DNA from: an uncultured Clostridia bacterium
Lineage (GTDB): Bacteria > Bacillota_A > Clostridia > TANB77 > CAG-508
Direction of reading: 5' to 3'
Assembly (NCBI GenBank): GCA_944393405.1
Contig: CALYAC010000004.1
Location: forward strand, 1-64,000
DNA: 64,000 bases
The notes beneath the pieces were generated by a model, which was given only the letters and a program-made list of their open reading frames with translations, did not search any database and was not told the origin of the DNA. Position numbers and translations under genes: made by a program. How positions within the stretch are numbered: the first letter of the stretch is position 1; each line of letters opens with the position of its first letter. This document shows positions 1 through 7,598 of this stretch, piece after piece.

Positions 1-903
1 GTAACAAATAAGAAATCAGAAATTACTGACTTTATAACAGGAGCAAGAAAAGATTTACCAGAGGAAGATTGGATTGTTGTTGAAAAGCCAGAAATGAGAA
101 TTATATCAGATGAATTATTTAATAGAGCTCAAGATATTTTAGCTCAAAGGTCAAATGAATTTAAACTAAACCAAAAACGCGAAAAAACAGAGTATGTATT
201 TAGTACACTAATATATTGTAAACATTGTGGTTATTCATTTAGAAGAATAAGAAGAAAATACACAGAAGATGGAAAAGAATATATAAGATGGGTATGTAGT
301 GGAAGAAACTCAATGGGTGTAAATCATTGTCCTAATACAACTGTTATAGATGAAGAAGAACTTTTAAATGCTATTAAAGAATATCTTAAAAGTATAATTT
401 CTAATAAAAAGAACTTTATGAAAGCAGTTGAAAAAGAATTTGAAAAAATAACAGCTTTAAGGGAAAACAATGAAAGAAGTGAAGAAAGTTTACTCAAAGA
501 AATAGAAAAAGTAACAGTTAAAAAACAAAAATATATGGAGATGTTCCAAAATGAAGTAATCAATATGCAGGAACTAAAACAATACACAAATCCATTAAAT
601 GAAGATATAGCAAGATTAGAAAGGGAATTAAAGTTAATCACTTCTGAAATAAAAGAAAAAGATGTATTAGAAAAAGAACTTACAAAGACAATAAGTACAG
701 TTGATGACATTTTAAATAATGAAACAATTACAAATTCAATGCTTAAAACAATAATAGATGTTATTGAAGTAGGTAGTGAAGGAAATATAGAAGTAAGATT
801 AAAATTACTAAATGAAATTGGAAGTAGCCCTATGGTAATTACAAATTTTGATGATATAAAAAATCAAAATTCTACCGTTACGAAAAGTAACAACGGTACA
901 TAA
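1..903 (+). CDS. Large serine recombinase, C-terminal part (5' end outside window)
   Basis: The frame is open from base 1 and gives the last 300 residues of a large serine recombinase, the enzyme class that integrates and excises phages, conjugative elements and skin-type elements. The catalytic resolvase domain would lie left of the window. Visible are the end of the Recombinase DNA-binding domain (DELFNRAQDIL, about 37-47), a zinc ribbon (Cys73, Cys76, Cys99, Cys110, starting CKHCGY) and a long charged coiled coil (about 131-236), which is the usual family order. The stop codon TAA at 901-903 lies in the adjoining spoIIID sequence, so the gene runs through the attachment-site junction and its last codons change when the element moves. 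No in-frame CGG is present. Family assignment is firm; the type of element is inferred. Confidence 0.93.
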   Translation, partial: VTNKKSEITDFITGARKDLPEEDWIVVEKPEMRIISDELFNRAQDILAQRSNEFKLNQKREKTEYVFSTLIYCKHCGYSFRRIRRKYTEDGKEYIRWVCSGRNSMGVNHCPNTTVIDEEELLNAIKEYLKSIISNKKNFMKAVEKEFEKITALRENNERSEESLLKEIEKVTVKKQKYMEMFQNEVINMQELKQYTNPLNEDIARLERELKLITSEIKEKDVLEKELTKTISTVDDILNNETITNSMLKTIIDVIEVGSEGNIEVRLKLLNEIGSSPMVITNFDDIKNQNSTVTKSNNGT

Positions 904-905
904 AG
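868..905. other. Element/spoIIID junction, candidate serine-recombinase attachment site
   Basis: The switch from element to spoIIID sequence falls just before ACGGTACAT (893-901). Around it lies an inverted repeat, TACCGTT at 873-879 and AACGGTA at 892-898, of the kind found in attachment sites of large serine recombinases. The right arm overlaps spoIIID codons for Thr-Val-His. The exact crossover dinucleotide cannot be set without the other junction, which is outside the window. Confidence 0.55.
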
Positions 906-1066
906 ATGTTAGTGAAAGGTTACAAAAAATAAGTCCCTTTTTAGCAGCTGAAGTAAGAGCTATTTTAGATGAAAACAAAGCTGAACGACACATACGTGGA
1001 GGTATGGCAACTAAAATGAAATATAGTCATTTGCATGATACTTCCTCTTCAGATAAAGCTATATAA
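893..1066 (+). pseudogene. spoIIID: spoIIID, 3' fragment cut off by the inserted element
   Basis: Frame 2 from 893 reads TVHKDVSERLQKISPF, then AEVRAILDENKAERHIRGG and MATKMKY, ending at TAA 1064-1066. This matches the C-terminal two thirds of SpoIIID, whose helix-turn-helix ends in SKSTVHKD and whose tail reads RHLRGGxATKxKY. SpoIIID is a small DNA-binding regulator of mother-cell genes in sporulation. Everything before the Thr-Val-His of the recognition helix is missing and is replaced by the recombinase gene, so the gene is interrupted in the middle of its HTH. There is no start codon or RBS for the fragment. It is followed at once by a good terminator. Either the gene is rebuilt by excision during sporulation, as with sigK and the skin element, or it is simply disrupted. 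Identification is by remembered family sequence. Confidence 0.88.
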
Positions 1067-1101
1067 AAAGATGATAAAATTAAATTTATCATCTTTTTTT
1101 T
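1067..1101 (+). terminator. Rho-independent terminator after spoIIID fragment
   Basis: The arms GATGATAAA and TTTATCATC enclose a short loop and are followed by a run of nine T. It begins directly after the spoIIID stop codon and is the gene's original terminator. Confidence 0.85.
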
Positions 1102-1157
1102 TCTATTTATTTTATATTTTTATTTATATATTGTCTATTTAGAATATTAATATAATC

Positions 1158-2102
1158 TTATTCTAAGGCAAATAGTTCTCCTATTGGTTTTGCTTCATTA
1201 ATTCTTTTTACCGCTTCGGCAAAAAGTGGTGCAATTGATAATACTTTTATTTTGTCTATTTGTTTTTCTTTAGGAAGTGGAATAGTATTTGTTATAACTA
1301 ATTCTTTGATTGGTGAGTTTTTTATTCTTTCTACTGCATTTGCAGATAATATTCCATGTGTGCAACCTGCATATATCTCTCTTGCTCCATTTTCATCTAA
1401 TATTCTCGCTGTTTCCAATAATGAACCTGCTGTATCTACTTCATCATCAAATATTATTGCCTCTTTGCCTTTTACATTTCCTATAACACTACTAGCAATT
1501 GCTTTATCATCATTTCCTGCTCTTCTTTTATCTATTAAAGCAATTGGACAATTAAAGTACTCTGAATATTTATATGCTTTTTTTGAACTACCAGCATCTG
1601 TAGCAACTATTACCAAATCTTTTAAATTTTTCTCTTTAAAATATTTTTGTAGTATATTTTGTGCAGATAATCTATCACAATTAATATTAAAATATGCTTG
1701 TATTGCAGGGTTATGTAGATCGCAAGTTATAACTCGTGTGGCTCCTGCAGCTTCTAATAACTGTTGCATTAGTTTTGCAGTTACTGGTATTCTAGGTTGA
1801 TCTTTTTTATCTGATCTAGAATATAAGTAATATGGTAATACCACATTTATATTTTTAACAGATGCTCTTTTAAATGCATCTATTGTTATTAATAATTCCA
1901 TAACTCTTTCATTAACTGGTGGTAATGTTGTTTGAACTATATATACATCCTGCTCTCTTACTGTTTCTTCAATTTGAACAAATGTATTATCATTTTTAAA
2001 TTTCATAATATTAATTTTTCCCATTGGTATCTTTAAATAATCACACATTTCTTTAGTGAACTCTTCTGCAGTATTACAAGCAAAAATTTTAATATTTTCC
2101 AT
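1158..2102 (-). CDS. prs: Ribose-phosphate pyrophosphokinase (PRPP synthase)
   Basis: It transfers pyrophosphate from ATP to ribose-5-phosphate to make PRPP for nucleotide, histidine and tryptophan synthesis in the cytosol. The 314 residues match the family length. Seen are the N-terminal half with the ATP-loop region (LPYYLYSRSDKKDQPR, about 90-105) and the C-terminal PRPP-binding loop IIFDDEVDTAGSL (about 217-229). Several motifs differ from the classical forms (YLYSRSDKK instead of YGYARQDRK; TDAGSSKKA instead of PDxGGxxRA), so it belongs to a divergent class I branch. A GGGAG site precedes the ATG. The gene has its own promoter at 2189-2217 and stands alone between the interrupted spoIIID and fabI. 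Confidence 0.9.
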   Translation of the reverse strand: MENIKIFACNTAEEFTKEMCDYLKIPMGKINIMKFKNDNTFVQIEETVREQDVYIVQTTLPPVNERVMELLITIDAFKRASVKNINVVLPYYLYSRSDKKDQPRIPVTAKLMQQLLEAAGATRVITCDLHNPAIQAYFNINCDRLSAQNILQKYFKEKNLKDLVIVATDAGSSKKAYKYSEYFNCPIALIDKRRAGNDDKAIASSVIGNVKGKEAIIFDDEVDTAGSLLETARILDENGAREIYAGCTHGILSANAVERIKNSPIKELVITNTIPLPKEKQIDKIKVLSIAPLFAEAVKRINEAKPIGELFALE

Positions 2103-2188
2103 ATCTTTCTCCCTTTCTTTTTTACAATTAAAAATATATTTTATACAAATTTAAAATCCAGTTACATTTTATATCATGTTTCATTTTT

Positions 2189-2217
2189 ATCGTATAATAC
2201 TTTCTATAATTTTTCAA
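2189..2217 (-). promoter_or_regulatory. Promoter for prs
   Basis: On the minus strand TTGAAA (2217-2212) and TACGAT (2194-2189) are separated by exactly 17 bases, about 90 bases before the prs start. This is a good sigma-A match. Confidence 0.6.
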
Positions 2218-2236
2218 GATTTATATATGATAAATT

Positions 2237-2284
2237 TAAAAAAGAGAATATTTAAAGTAAATCTTTAAATATTCTCTTTTAATT
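2237..2284 (-). terminator. Terminator of the fab/acc operon
   Basis: Long perfect arms (AAAAGAGAATATTTAAAG and its complement) with a five-base loop, followed on the minus strand by a T run. It sits two bases after the fabI stop and closes the operon. Confidence 0.88.
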
Positions 2285-2286
2285 TA

Positions 2287-3057
2287 TTATATTCCCATTA
2301 TATTATATCCATTATCTGCATATATTACTTGTCCTGTTATTGCTGAAGACATTTTACTAAATAAGAATGATACAACATCTCCTACTTCTTCAGTTGTAAC
2401 ATTTCTTCTTAAAGGTGCTTTTTCTTCAACTACATCTAAAATACTTCCAAAATCTTTAATTCCTTTTGCTGATAATGTTTTAATAGGTCCTGCAGAAACT
2501 GCGTTTACTCTAATATTTTTCTTTCCTAAATTATCAGCTAAATATCTTACACTTGTCTCTAATGCTGCTTTAGCAACACCCATAACATTATATCCTGGTA
2601 GTACTTTTGTTGAGCCATAATATGTCAATGAAACTAAGCTTGCACCATCATTTAACATATCTAATTCATCAGCAATTCTTGCTATTGCAACAAAAGAATA
2701 TGCACTTACGTCATTAGCATGTGAAAATCCTTCTCTACTAGTTGTTATGAAATCATTTCTTAAATCTTCTGTATTTGCATGAGCTATACTGTGTAAAATT
2801 CCATCTAGTTTACCGTTTTCATTTTTTATTTTTTCTAAACATTCTTTAATTTTGTTATCATCTGAAGCATCACATTCGTAAGCCTTAGCTCCAGGTATTT
2901 CTGATATTAAATCTTCAACTTTTCCTCTGTTTTCCTCTCCCATAAATGTAAATAATACTTTTGCACCATTATCGGCAGCTGATCTTGCAGCTCCCCATGC
3001 AATGCTCCATTTATTTCTAATTCCCATAATTAATACTGTTTTATTTTCTAATAACAT
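2287..3057 (-). CDS. fabI: Enoyl-[acyl-carrier-protein] reductase (NADH), FabI type
   Basis: It carries out the last step of each fatty-acid elongation cycle, reducing trans-2-enoyl-ACP with NAD(P)H. It is a 256-residue short-chain dehydrogenase fold with the FabI-specific glycine motif GIRNKWSIAWG (about 12-22) and the FabI-type catalytic pair Tyr-x6-Lys in YNVMGVAKAAL, with SLTYYGS just before it. This separates it from FabG-like reductases, which use Tyr-x3-Lys. A GGAGG site lies upstream. It is the last gene of the fab/acc run, 47 bases after accA. FabI is the target of triclosan in other bacteria. Its presence rather than FabK is a lineage marker. Confidence 0.95.
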   Translation of the reverse strand: MLLENKTVLIMGIRNKWSIAWGAARSAADNGAKVLFTFMGEENRGKVEDLISEIPGAKAYECDASDDNKIKECLEKIKNENGKLDGILHSIAHANTEDLRNDFITTSREGFSHANDVSAYSFVAIARIADELDMLNDGASLVSLTYYGSTKVLPGYNVMGVAKAALETSVRYLADNLGKKNIRVNAVSAGPIKTLSAKGIKDFGSILDVVEEKAPLRRNVTTEEVGDVVSFLFSKMSSAITGQVIYADNGYNIMGI

Positions 3058-3104
3058 TTTTATTCCTCCTTTGATAAAAGTGGGACTAATCCCTTTTTCT
3101 CATT

Positions 3105-3897
3105 TTACATATTTTTAAATTTTTTATATCTTTTTTCTATTAATTCATCCTTATCTTCTTTTATTAGTTCTTTTGTAATAGCTATTATCTTTTTCTTTAT
3201 TGTTTCAGCCATTTTTATTATATCTGTTTTTGCATTTCCATTTGGTTCTTTTAGTACTTCATCTATTACTCCTAATTTTAATAAATCTTTGGCTGTTAAT
3301 TTCATTTTTTCTGCAGCTTCTTCAGCTCTAGAGCTATCTTTCCATAGAATACTTGCATATCCTTCTGGTGAAAGAATAGAATATACTGCATTTTCAAGCA
3401 TTAGTACTCTATCACCTACACCAATTGCTAATGCTCCTCCGCTTGAACCTTCACCAATTACAATAGCTATAATAGGTACTTTTAAATCTGACATTTCCAT
3501 TAAGTTTCTTGCTATTGCTTCACCTTGACCTCTTTCTTCTGCACCAATTCCTGGATAAGCTCCTTTTGTATCTATAAATGTTATAACTGGTCTTCCGGAA
3601 TTTTTCTGCTTGTTTCATAAATCTTAATGCTTTTCTATATGCTTCTGGATTAGGCATTCCAAAATTTCTTTCTATATTTTCTTTTGTATTTCTTCCTTTT
3701 TGTTCTCCTATAATAGTATAATTTTGTTTTCCTATATTACCTAAACCACATACAATTGATTTATCATCTTTAAAATATCTATCACCATGAAGTTCAATAA
3801 ATTCATCAAATATATTTTCTATATAGTCCAGTGCTGTTGGCCTATCAGCTTCTCTTGCTATTTTTACTCTATCCCATGCTGTAATCTTACTTGGCAT
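3105..3897 (-). CDS. accA: Acetyl-CoA carboxylase carboxyltransferase subunit alpha, needs +1 recoding at CGGA
   Basis: AccA and AccD together move CO2 from carboxybiotin to acetyl-CoA, making malonyl-CoA. The frame opened at 3897 gives 100 normal residues ([19 protein letters not shown], then AEKF) and then runs out of family sequence. The rest of the protein continues in the +1 frame from 3593 ([20 protein letters not shown], then [15 protein letters not shown]) to the stop at 3105. The switch is at TTC-CGGA-AGA. Reading CGGA (3597-3594) as one glycine gives [14 protein letters not shown], the expected family motif, and a 263-residue protein of normal length. The ATG overlaps the end of accD by 11 bases, so the two are translationally coupled. 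A lethal null allele is unlikely because no second copy is visible and the other acc genes are intact. Confidence 0.9.
3594..3597 (-). other. CGGA recoding site in accA
   Basis: Zero-frame codons are TTC CGG AAG, after which homology stops. Reading CGGA as Gly101 and continuing with AGA CCA GTT restores AccA. An ordinary AGC-GGA-GGA junction at about 3437-3445 in the same gene has no extra base. Confidence 0.85.
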
Positions 3898-4762
3898 CTT
3901 TATTACCTCCTTTGTGAAGTAATATTAATTTATATAAAGTTTCTTTCATATCTTGTCTACTTACAATTTTGTCAACAAATCCATGCTCTAATAAAAATTC
4001 AGCTGTTTGAAAACCTTCTGGTAGGTCTTGTCCTATTGTTTGTTTTATAACTCTTTGTCCTGCAAATCCTATCATTGCTTTAGGTTCTGCTAAAATTATA
4101 TCTCCTAGGCTTGCAAAACTTGCTGTTACTCCTCCGTATGTTGGATCTGTTAAAACTGATATATATAAATTTCCTGATTTATGTAATTTTTTTACTGCTG
4201 CTGATGTTTTTGCCATTTGCATTAGAGAAACAATACCTTCTTGCATTCTTGCACCACCAGAAGCACAAAATATGATAATTGGAAGTTTTAGTTCAATCGC
4301 TTTTTCTATGGAATAAGTAATTTTTTCTCCTACTACTTTTCCCATACTTCCCATCATGAAATTACTATCCATAACACATAATATTACTTTTTCTGAATTA
4401 ATTTTTCCAATTCCACACTTTACAGCTTCATCCAATCCTGTTTTTTCTCTTAATGTTTCTAGCTTTTTTATATAGTCATCCATTTTTAATGGATTATCTG
4501 TATCAATGTCTAACTTAAATTCTTTAAATGTACCTTTATCTATTATTTGGTCAACTCTTCTTCTGCTTGATAATCTAAAATGATTTCCACAATTTGGACA
4601 CACACTATAATTTTTGTGTAGATCTTCTTTATATAGAATTTCTTTACATTTACTACATTTAACCCATTTACCTACTGGAATATCACTTCTATGTTCTTCT
4701 TTTTCTTGACCTTCATTTTCATCATCATATTCAATTCTTTTTTTTATTTTATCAATAACCAT
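3887..4762 (-). CDS. accD: Acetyl-CoA carboxylase carboxyltransferase subunit beta
   Basis: This is the partner of AccA in the carboxyltransferase. The 291 residues begin with the AccD zinc ribbon (CSKCKEILY about 36-44 and [10 protein letters not shown] about 55-64), followed by the crotonase-like carboxyltransferase fold with the oxyanion-hole region [14 protein letters not shown] and the [10 protein letters not shown] segment. It starts 68 bases after accC, and the gap holds a GGGGAC-type repeat. It overlaps the accA start, giving the order accC-accD-accA. Confidence 0.95.
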   Translation of the reverse strand: MVIDKIKKRIEYDDENEGQEKEEHRSDIPVGKWVKCSKCKEILYKEDLHKNYSVCPNCGNHFRLSSRRRVDQIIDKGTFKEFKLDIDTDNPLKMDDYIKKLETLREKTGLDEAVKCGIGKINSEKVILCVMDSNFMMGSMGKVVGEKITYSIEKAIELKLPIIIFCASGGARMQEGIVSLMQMAKTSAAVKKLHKSGNLYISVLTDPTYGGVTASFASLGDIILAEPKAMIGFAGQRVIKQTIGQDLPEGFQTAEFLLEHGFVDKIVSRQDMKETLYKLILLHKGGNKDAK

Positions 4763-4788
4763 TTGTTCCCTCTTTCTAAGGAATTTTT

Positions 4789-4825
4789 CCGGTTAGGACA
4801 AACTAAGCCCGTCCCCAATTGTCCT
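4789..4825. repeat. GGGGAC-type intergenic palindromic repeat, copy 1
   Basis: It lies between accC and accD. The outer arms AGGACAA (4795-4801) and TTGTCCT (4819-4825) enclose GCCCGTCCCC. It shares the AATTGGGGAC core with the copies near 26060, 6610 and 39650. Confidence 0.6.
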
Positions 4826-4830
4826 TTAGT

Positions 4831-6168
4831 TTACATATATTTTTCTATAAATGATGTATCATAATCATTATTTATAAAATGTTCATTTGATAATATTCTA
4901 AATAGAAAATCTATATTTGTATCTATTCCATCTATAACACATTCTTCTAATGCTCTTTTCATTTTCGCAATAGCTTCATTTCTATCTTCTGCATGTACTA
5001 TTAATTTTGCAATCATTGAGTCATATACTGGTGGTATTGTATATCCAGTATATACTGCTGTATCTATTCTTACTCCATTTCCTCCTGGTAAATTTAGTTC
5101 TGTTATTGTTCCTGGACATGGTCTAAAGTTTTTATCTGGATTTTCAGCATTTATTCTACACTCTATTGCATGTCCTTTAAATGTAATGTCCTTTTGTGTA
5201 AAACTTAATGTTTCTCCAGATGCTATTTTTATTTGTTCTTTTACTATATCTATTCCTGTTACCATTTCTGTTACAGGATGTTCTACTTGTATTCTTGTAT
5301 TCATTTCCATGAAATAGAAATTTTTATCTTTATCCACTAAAAATTCAATTGTTCCTGCATTTGTATAACCTGATGCTTTTACAGCTCTTATTGCTGCTTT
5401 TCCCATTTTAGCTCTTAATTCATCTGTAAGTACCATTGATGGACTTTCTTCTAATACTTTTTGATTTCTTCTTTGTACAGAGCAATCTCTTTCTCCTAAA
5501 TGTACAACATTTCCGTGTTCATCAGCTAAGACCTGCATTTCAACATGTCTAGGATTTACTATGAATTTTTCCATATATATAGCATCATCATTAAATGATA
5601 CTTTTGCTTCTTGCTTTACTAAGTTAAAGGCATTTTCCATTTCTGACTCAAATTCTACTTTTCTAATACCTTTTCCTCCGCCACCAGCTGATGCTTTAAG
5701 TAAAACTGGGTAACCTATTTTTTTAGCACATTCTATAGCCTCTTTTACGTTTTCAATACATCCATCTGATCCAGGTACTACTGGAACTTTTGCATTTTTC
5801 ATTAATTCTTTACTATTTGATTTATTTCCCATCATATCTATTACTTTATATGATGGTCCTATAAATTTCAAATTACTTTCTTCACACATTTTTGCAAAAC
5901 TTGCATTTTCAGATAAAAATCCAAAACCTGGATGAACACTATCACAATTTGTAGTACAAGCTGCTTCTAATATGTTTTGAATATTTAAATAACTTTTGCT
6001 TGATTGAGCAGGTCCTACGCATACAGCTTCATCTGCAAGCTTTGTATGAAGAGCATCTTTATCTGCTTCTGAATATATAGCTACTGTTTTTATATTTAAT
6101 TCTTTACATGCTCTTATAATTCTTACAGCAATTTCTCCTCTGTTTGCAATTAAAACTTTTTTTAACAT
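4831..6168 (-). CDS. accC: Acetyl-CoA carboxylase, biotin carboxylase subunit
   Basis: It uses ATP and bicarbonate to carboxylate the biotin held by AccB, the first half-reaction of malonyl-CoA synthesis. The 445 residues match the family. Seen are the N-terminal fold (LIANRGEIAVRIIRACKEL), the ATP-grasp glycine loop KASAGGGGKGIR (about 158-169), the catalytic segment MEMNTRIQVEHPVTEMVTG (about 287-305) and the C-terminal biotin carboxylase domain. It is the first gene downstream of the orphan plus-strand gene, so it needs a promoter of its own or read-through from fabZ. Confidence 0.96.
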   Translation of the reverse strand: MLKKVLIANRGEIAVRIIRACKELNIKTVAIYSEADKDALHTKLADEAVCVGPAQSSKSYLNIQNILEAACTTNCDSVHPGFGFLSENASFAKMCEESNLKFIGPSYKVIDMMGNKSNSKELMKNAKVPVVPGSDGCIENVKEAIECAKKIGYPVLLKASAGGGGKGIRKVEFESEMENAFNLVKQEAKVSFNDDAIYMEKFIVNPRHVEMQVLADEHGNVVHLGERDCSVQRRNQKVLEESPSMVLTDELRAKMGKAAIRAVKASGYTNAGTIEFLVDKDKNFYFMEMNTRIQVEHPVTEMVTGIDIVKEQIKIASGETLSFTQKDITFKGHAIECRINAENPDKNFRPCPGTITELNLPGGNGVRIDTAVYTGYTIPPVYDSMIAKLIVHAEDRNEAIAKMKRALEECVIDGIDTNIDFLFRILSNEHFINNDYDTSFIEKYM

Positions 6169-6178
6169 GACATTCTCC

Positions 6179-6207
6179 TTGTAATTACTTATTATTTATG
6201 ATACAAT
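6179..6207 (+). promoter_or_regulatory. Promoter for the orphan gene at 6242
   Basis: TTGTAA (6179-6184), 17 bases, TACAAT (6202-6207), ending 34 bases before the ATG, with the RBS GAAAGGAG in between. It points away from accC. Confidence 0.6.
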
Positions 6208-6241
6208 ACTACTTACCACCACTTGAAAGGAGTGTGTATAT

Positions 6242-6577
6242 ATGAATAATGTTACTAGTTTCCCTTGGTTCTCTGAGGGACAGAAAGACGCACGGGTAAC
6301 CTGTAGAAGACTAAACTATTCTTCAAGGCTTTCGGTCTTTTATCGGTTAGGCTTCGTATATGAAGCTTCTCATGACAATCCCAAGCGTTTACAGCTTATT
6401 GATGAGCTCTTACGCGAATTTTCATTTTGTAAGAGTGACTTACCAAATTACGCAGAGTTCGTTCTGAAGGAGCATTATAGCCATAGGATGCTTAGACGCA
6501 CCATGGACTTGCTCGGCTATAGACTTCCCAGCGGAAATCTGGACCGCCATAGTTTTCACGCGTGGAGAATTCGGTGA
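6242..6577 (+). CDS. Orphan 111-residue protein, GC-richer, probably acquired
   Basis: I do not recognise the product. It is the only plus-strand gene inside the fatty-acid block and is inserted between fabZ and accC. It has a promoter, a GAAAGGAG site nine to ten bases before the ATG, and a strong terminator after the TGA, so it looks like an active transcription unit. The protein is soluble, basic and aromatic, with no signal peptide or membrane segment. Base composition is far richer in G+C than its neighbours, and codons such as CTC, CGC, CCC and GCG, rare elsewhere here, are common. It uses CGG three times in frame (codons 18, 35, 111), followed by G, T and T, whereas no native gene uses CGG as a triplet. 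This argues for recent transfer. Confidence 0.55.
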   Translation: MNNVTSFPWFSEGQKDARVTCRRLNYSSRLSVFYRLGFVYEASHDNPKRLQLIDELLREFSFCKSDLPNYAEFVLKEHYSHRMLRRTMDLLGYRLPSGNLDRHSFHAWRIR

Positions 6578-6602
6578 GTTTGATAAAAGATAACTAGAAT
6601 TA

Positions 6603-6650
6603 TTCGGGGCTTGGGGACGCTATTTTGTCCCCCGGCCCTATTTTTTTATA
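6603..6650 (+). terminator. Terminator of the orphan gene, built from a GGGGAC-type repeat (copy 2)
   Basis: GGGGAC (6612-6617) pairs with GTCCCC (6626-6631), with extra pairing from the flanking GGGGC and GGCCC blocks, then seven T. The core matches the GGGGAC repeat family seen elsewhere in the window. Confidence 0.7.
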
Positions 6651-6652
6651 TC

Positions 6653-7075
6653 TTAAACAATCGCAAAAGTAAGTTCACCTTTTGCAGCAACTTTTCCATC
6701 AACGGTTGCTATAGCTTCACCTACTCCAACAGGCCCTTTTTGTTTTATTATTTTTACTTCTAATTTTAGGACATCTCCTGGGATTACTTGTTTTTTAAAT
6801 CTTAATTTATCAATTCCTCCAAATAAAGCATTTTTCCCTTTATTTTCTTCCATTGATAATATTGCTACAGCTCCAGTTTGAGCAAGAGCTTCTACAATCA
6901 ACACACCAGGCATTATTGGTTGACCTGGAAAATGACCTTCGAAATGAGGTTCATTTATACAAACATTTTTATATGCTACAGCACTTTCTCCTGGTACATA
7001 TTCTTCCACTCTGTCTATCATTAAAAAAGGTGGTCTTTGTGGAATTATTTTCATTATTTCATTTATATCTAACAT
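6653..7075 (-). CDS. fabZ: 3-hydroxyacyl-[acyl-carrier-protein] dehydratase FabZ
   Basis: It removes water from 3-hydroxyacyl-ACP to give the enoyl-ACP used by FabI. It is 140 residues with a single hot-dog fold. The motif [24 protein letters not shown] region (about 43-66) contains the catalytic His and, further on, the Glu of the EALAQ helix. [13 protein letters not shown] at the N-terminus is typical. It lies 16 bases after accB and is the last gene before the plus-strand insertion. Confidence 0.96.
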   Translation of the reverse strand: MLDINEIMKIIPQRPPFLMIDRVEEYVPGESAVAYKNVCINEPHFEGHFPGQPIMPGVLIVEALAQTGAVAILSMEENKGKNALFGGIDKLRFKKQVIPGDVLKLEVKIIKQKGPVGVGEAIATVDGKVAAKGELTFAIV

Positions 7076-7091
7076 AAAGTTAATCTCCTTA

Positions 7092-7538
7092 CTATTTTAT
7101 TTTAAATAATGGTTTTCCATAATCAACCATATCCCCATCATTTACGCATATTTCAACTATTTCTCCATCAAATTCTGATTCGATTTCGTTCATTAGTTTC
7201 ATTGCTTCAACTATGCAAAGTATATCTCCTTTTTTTACTTTGCTTCCTACTTCTACATAAGGTTCTGATGTTGGTGATGCTTTTGAATAAAATGTTCCAA
7301 CCATTGGTGATTTAACTATTTTATATTCTTCACTTTTTTCTTCAGCTTTTTCATCATTTTCAACTTTCTTTTCTGGTACAGAAATATATTGTACAGCTTC
7401 TTGTGGAAGAGCTGGCGCTATTGGAGCTTTATTCTTTTTCATACTAATTTTTATACCATCTGGAAATTCAATACTTAGTTCATCTATTTTGGCTTCTCCC
7501 ATATCGTCAATTAATCTTTTTATTTCTTCGTAATTCAT
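7092..7538 (-). CDS. accB: Acetyl-CoA carboxylase biotin carboxyl carrier protein
   Basis: It carries the biotin that shuttles CO2 from AccC to AccA/AccD. The 148 residues have the usual plan: a short helical N-terminus, a flexible Ala/Pro/Glu-rich linker (about 35-75) and a C-terminal biotinyl domain with the modification motif [12 protein letters not shown] (target Lys about 113). It lies between fabF and fabZ. The biotin is probably attached by the ligase at 61316-61897 in this window. Confidence 0.95.
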   Translation of the reverse strand: MNYEEIKRLIDDMGEAKIDELSIEFPDGIKISMKKNKAPIAPALPQEAVQYISVPEKKVENDEKAEEKSEEYKIVKSPMVGTFYSKASPTSEPYVEVGSKVKKGDILCIVEAMKLMNEIESEFDGEIVEICVNDGDMVDYGKPLFKIK

Positions 7539-7598
7539 AATATTCTCCTTTTTATTATTAATTATTATTTATTTAATTTATCATTATTTTTCTTTAGA

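Noticed and set aside
1252..1800. Long open frames opposite real genes (for example 1252-1800, 8182-8616, 59028-59516 on plus)
   Set aside because: They are mirror frames of prs, fabF and feoB; low-complexity Leu/Ser/Phe-rich translations and no RBS.
6242..6577. The GC-rich block as a structured non-coding RNA
   Set aside because: It has a promoter, an RBS at the right distance, an unbroken 111-codon frame and a normal residue mix. I see no match to RNase P, tmRNA, 6S or large phage RNAs.
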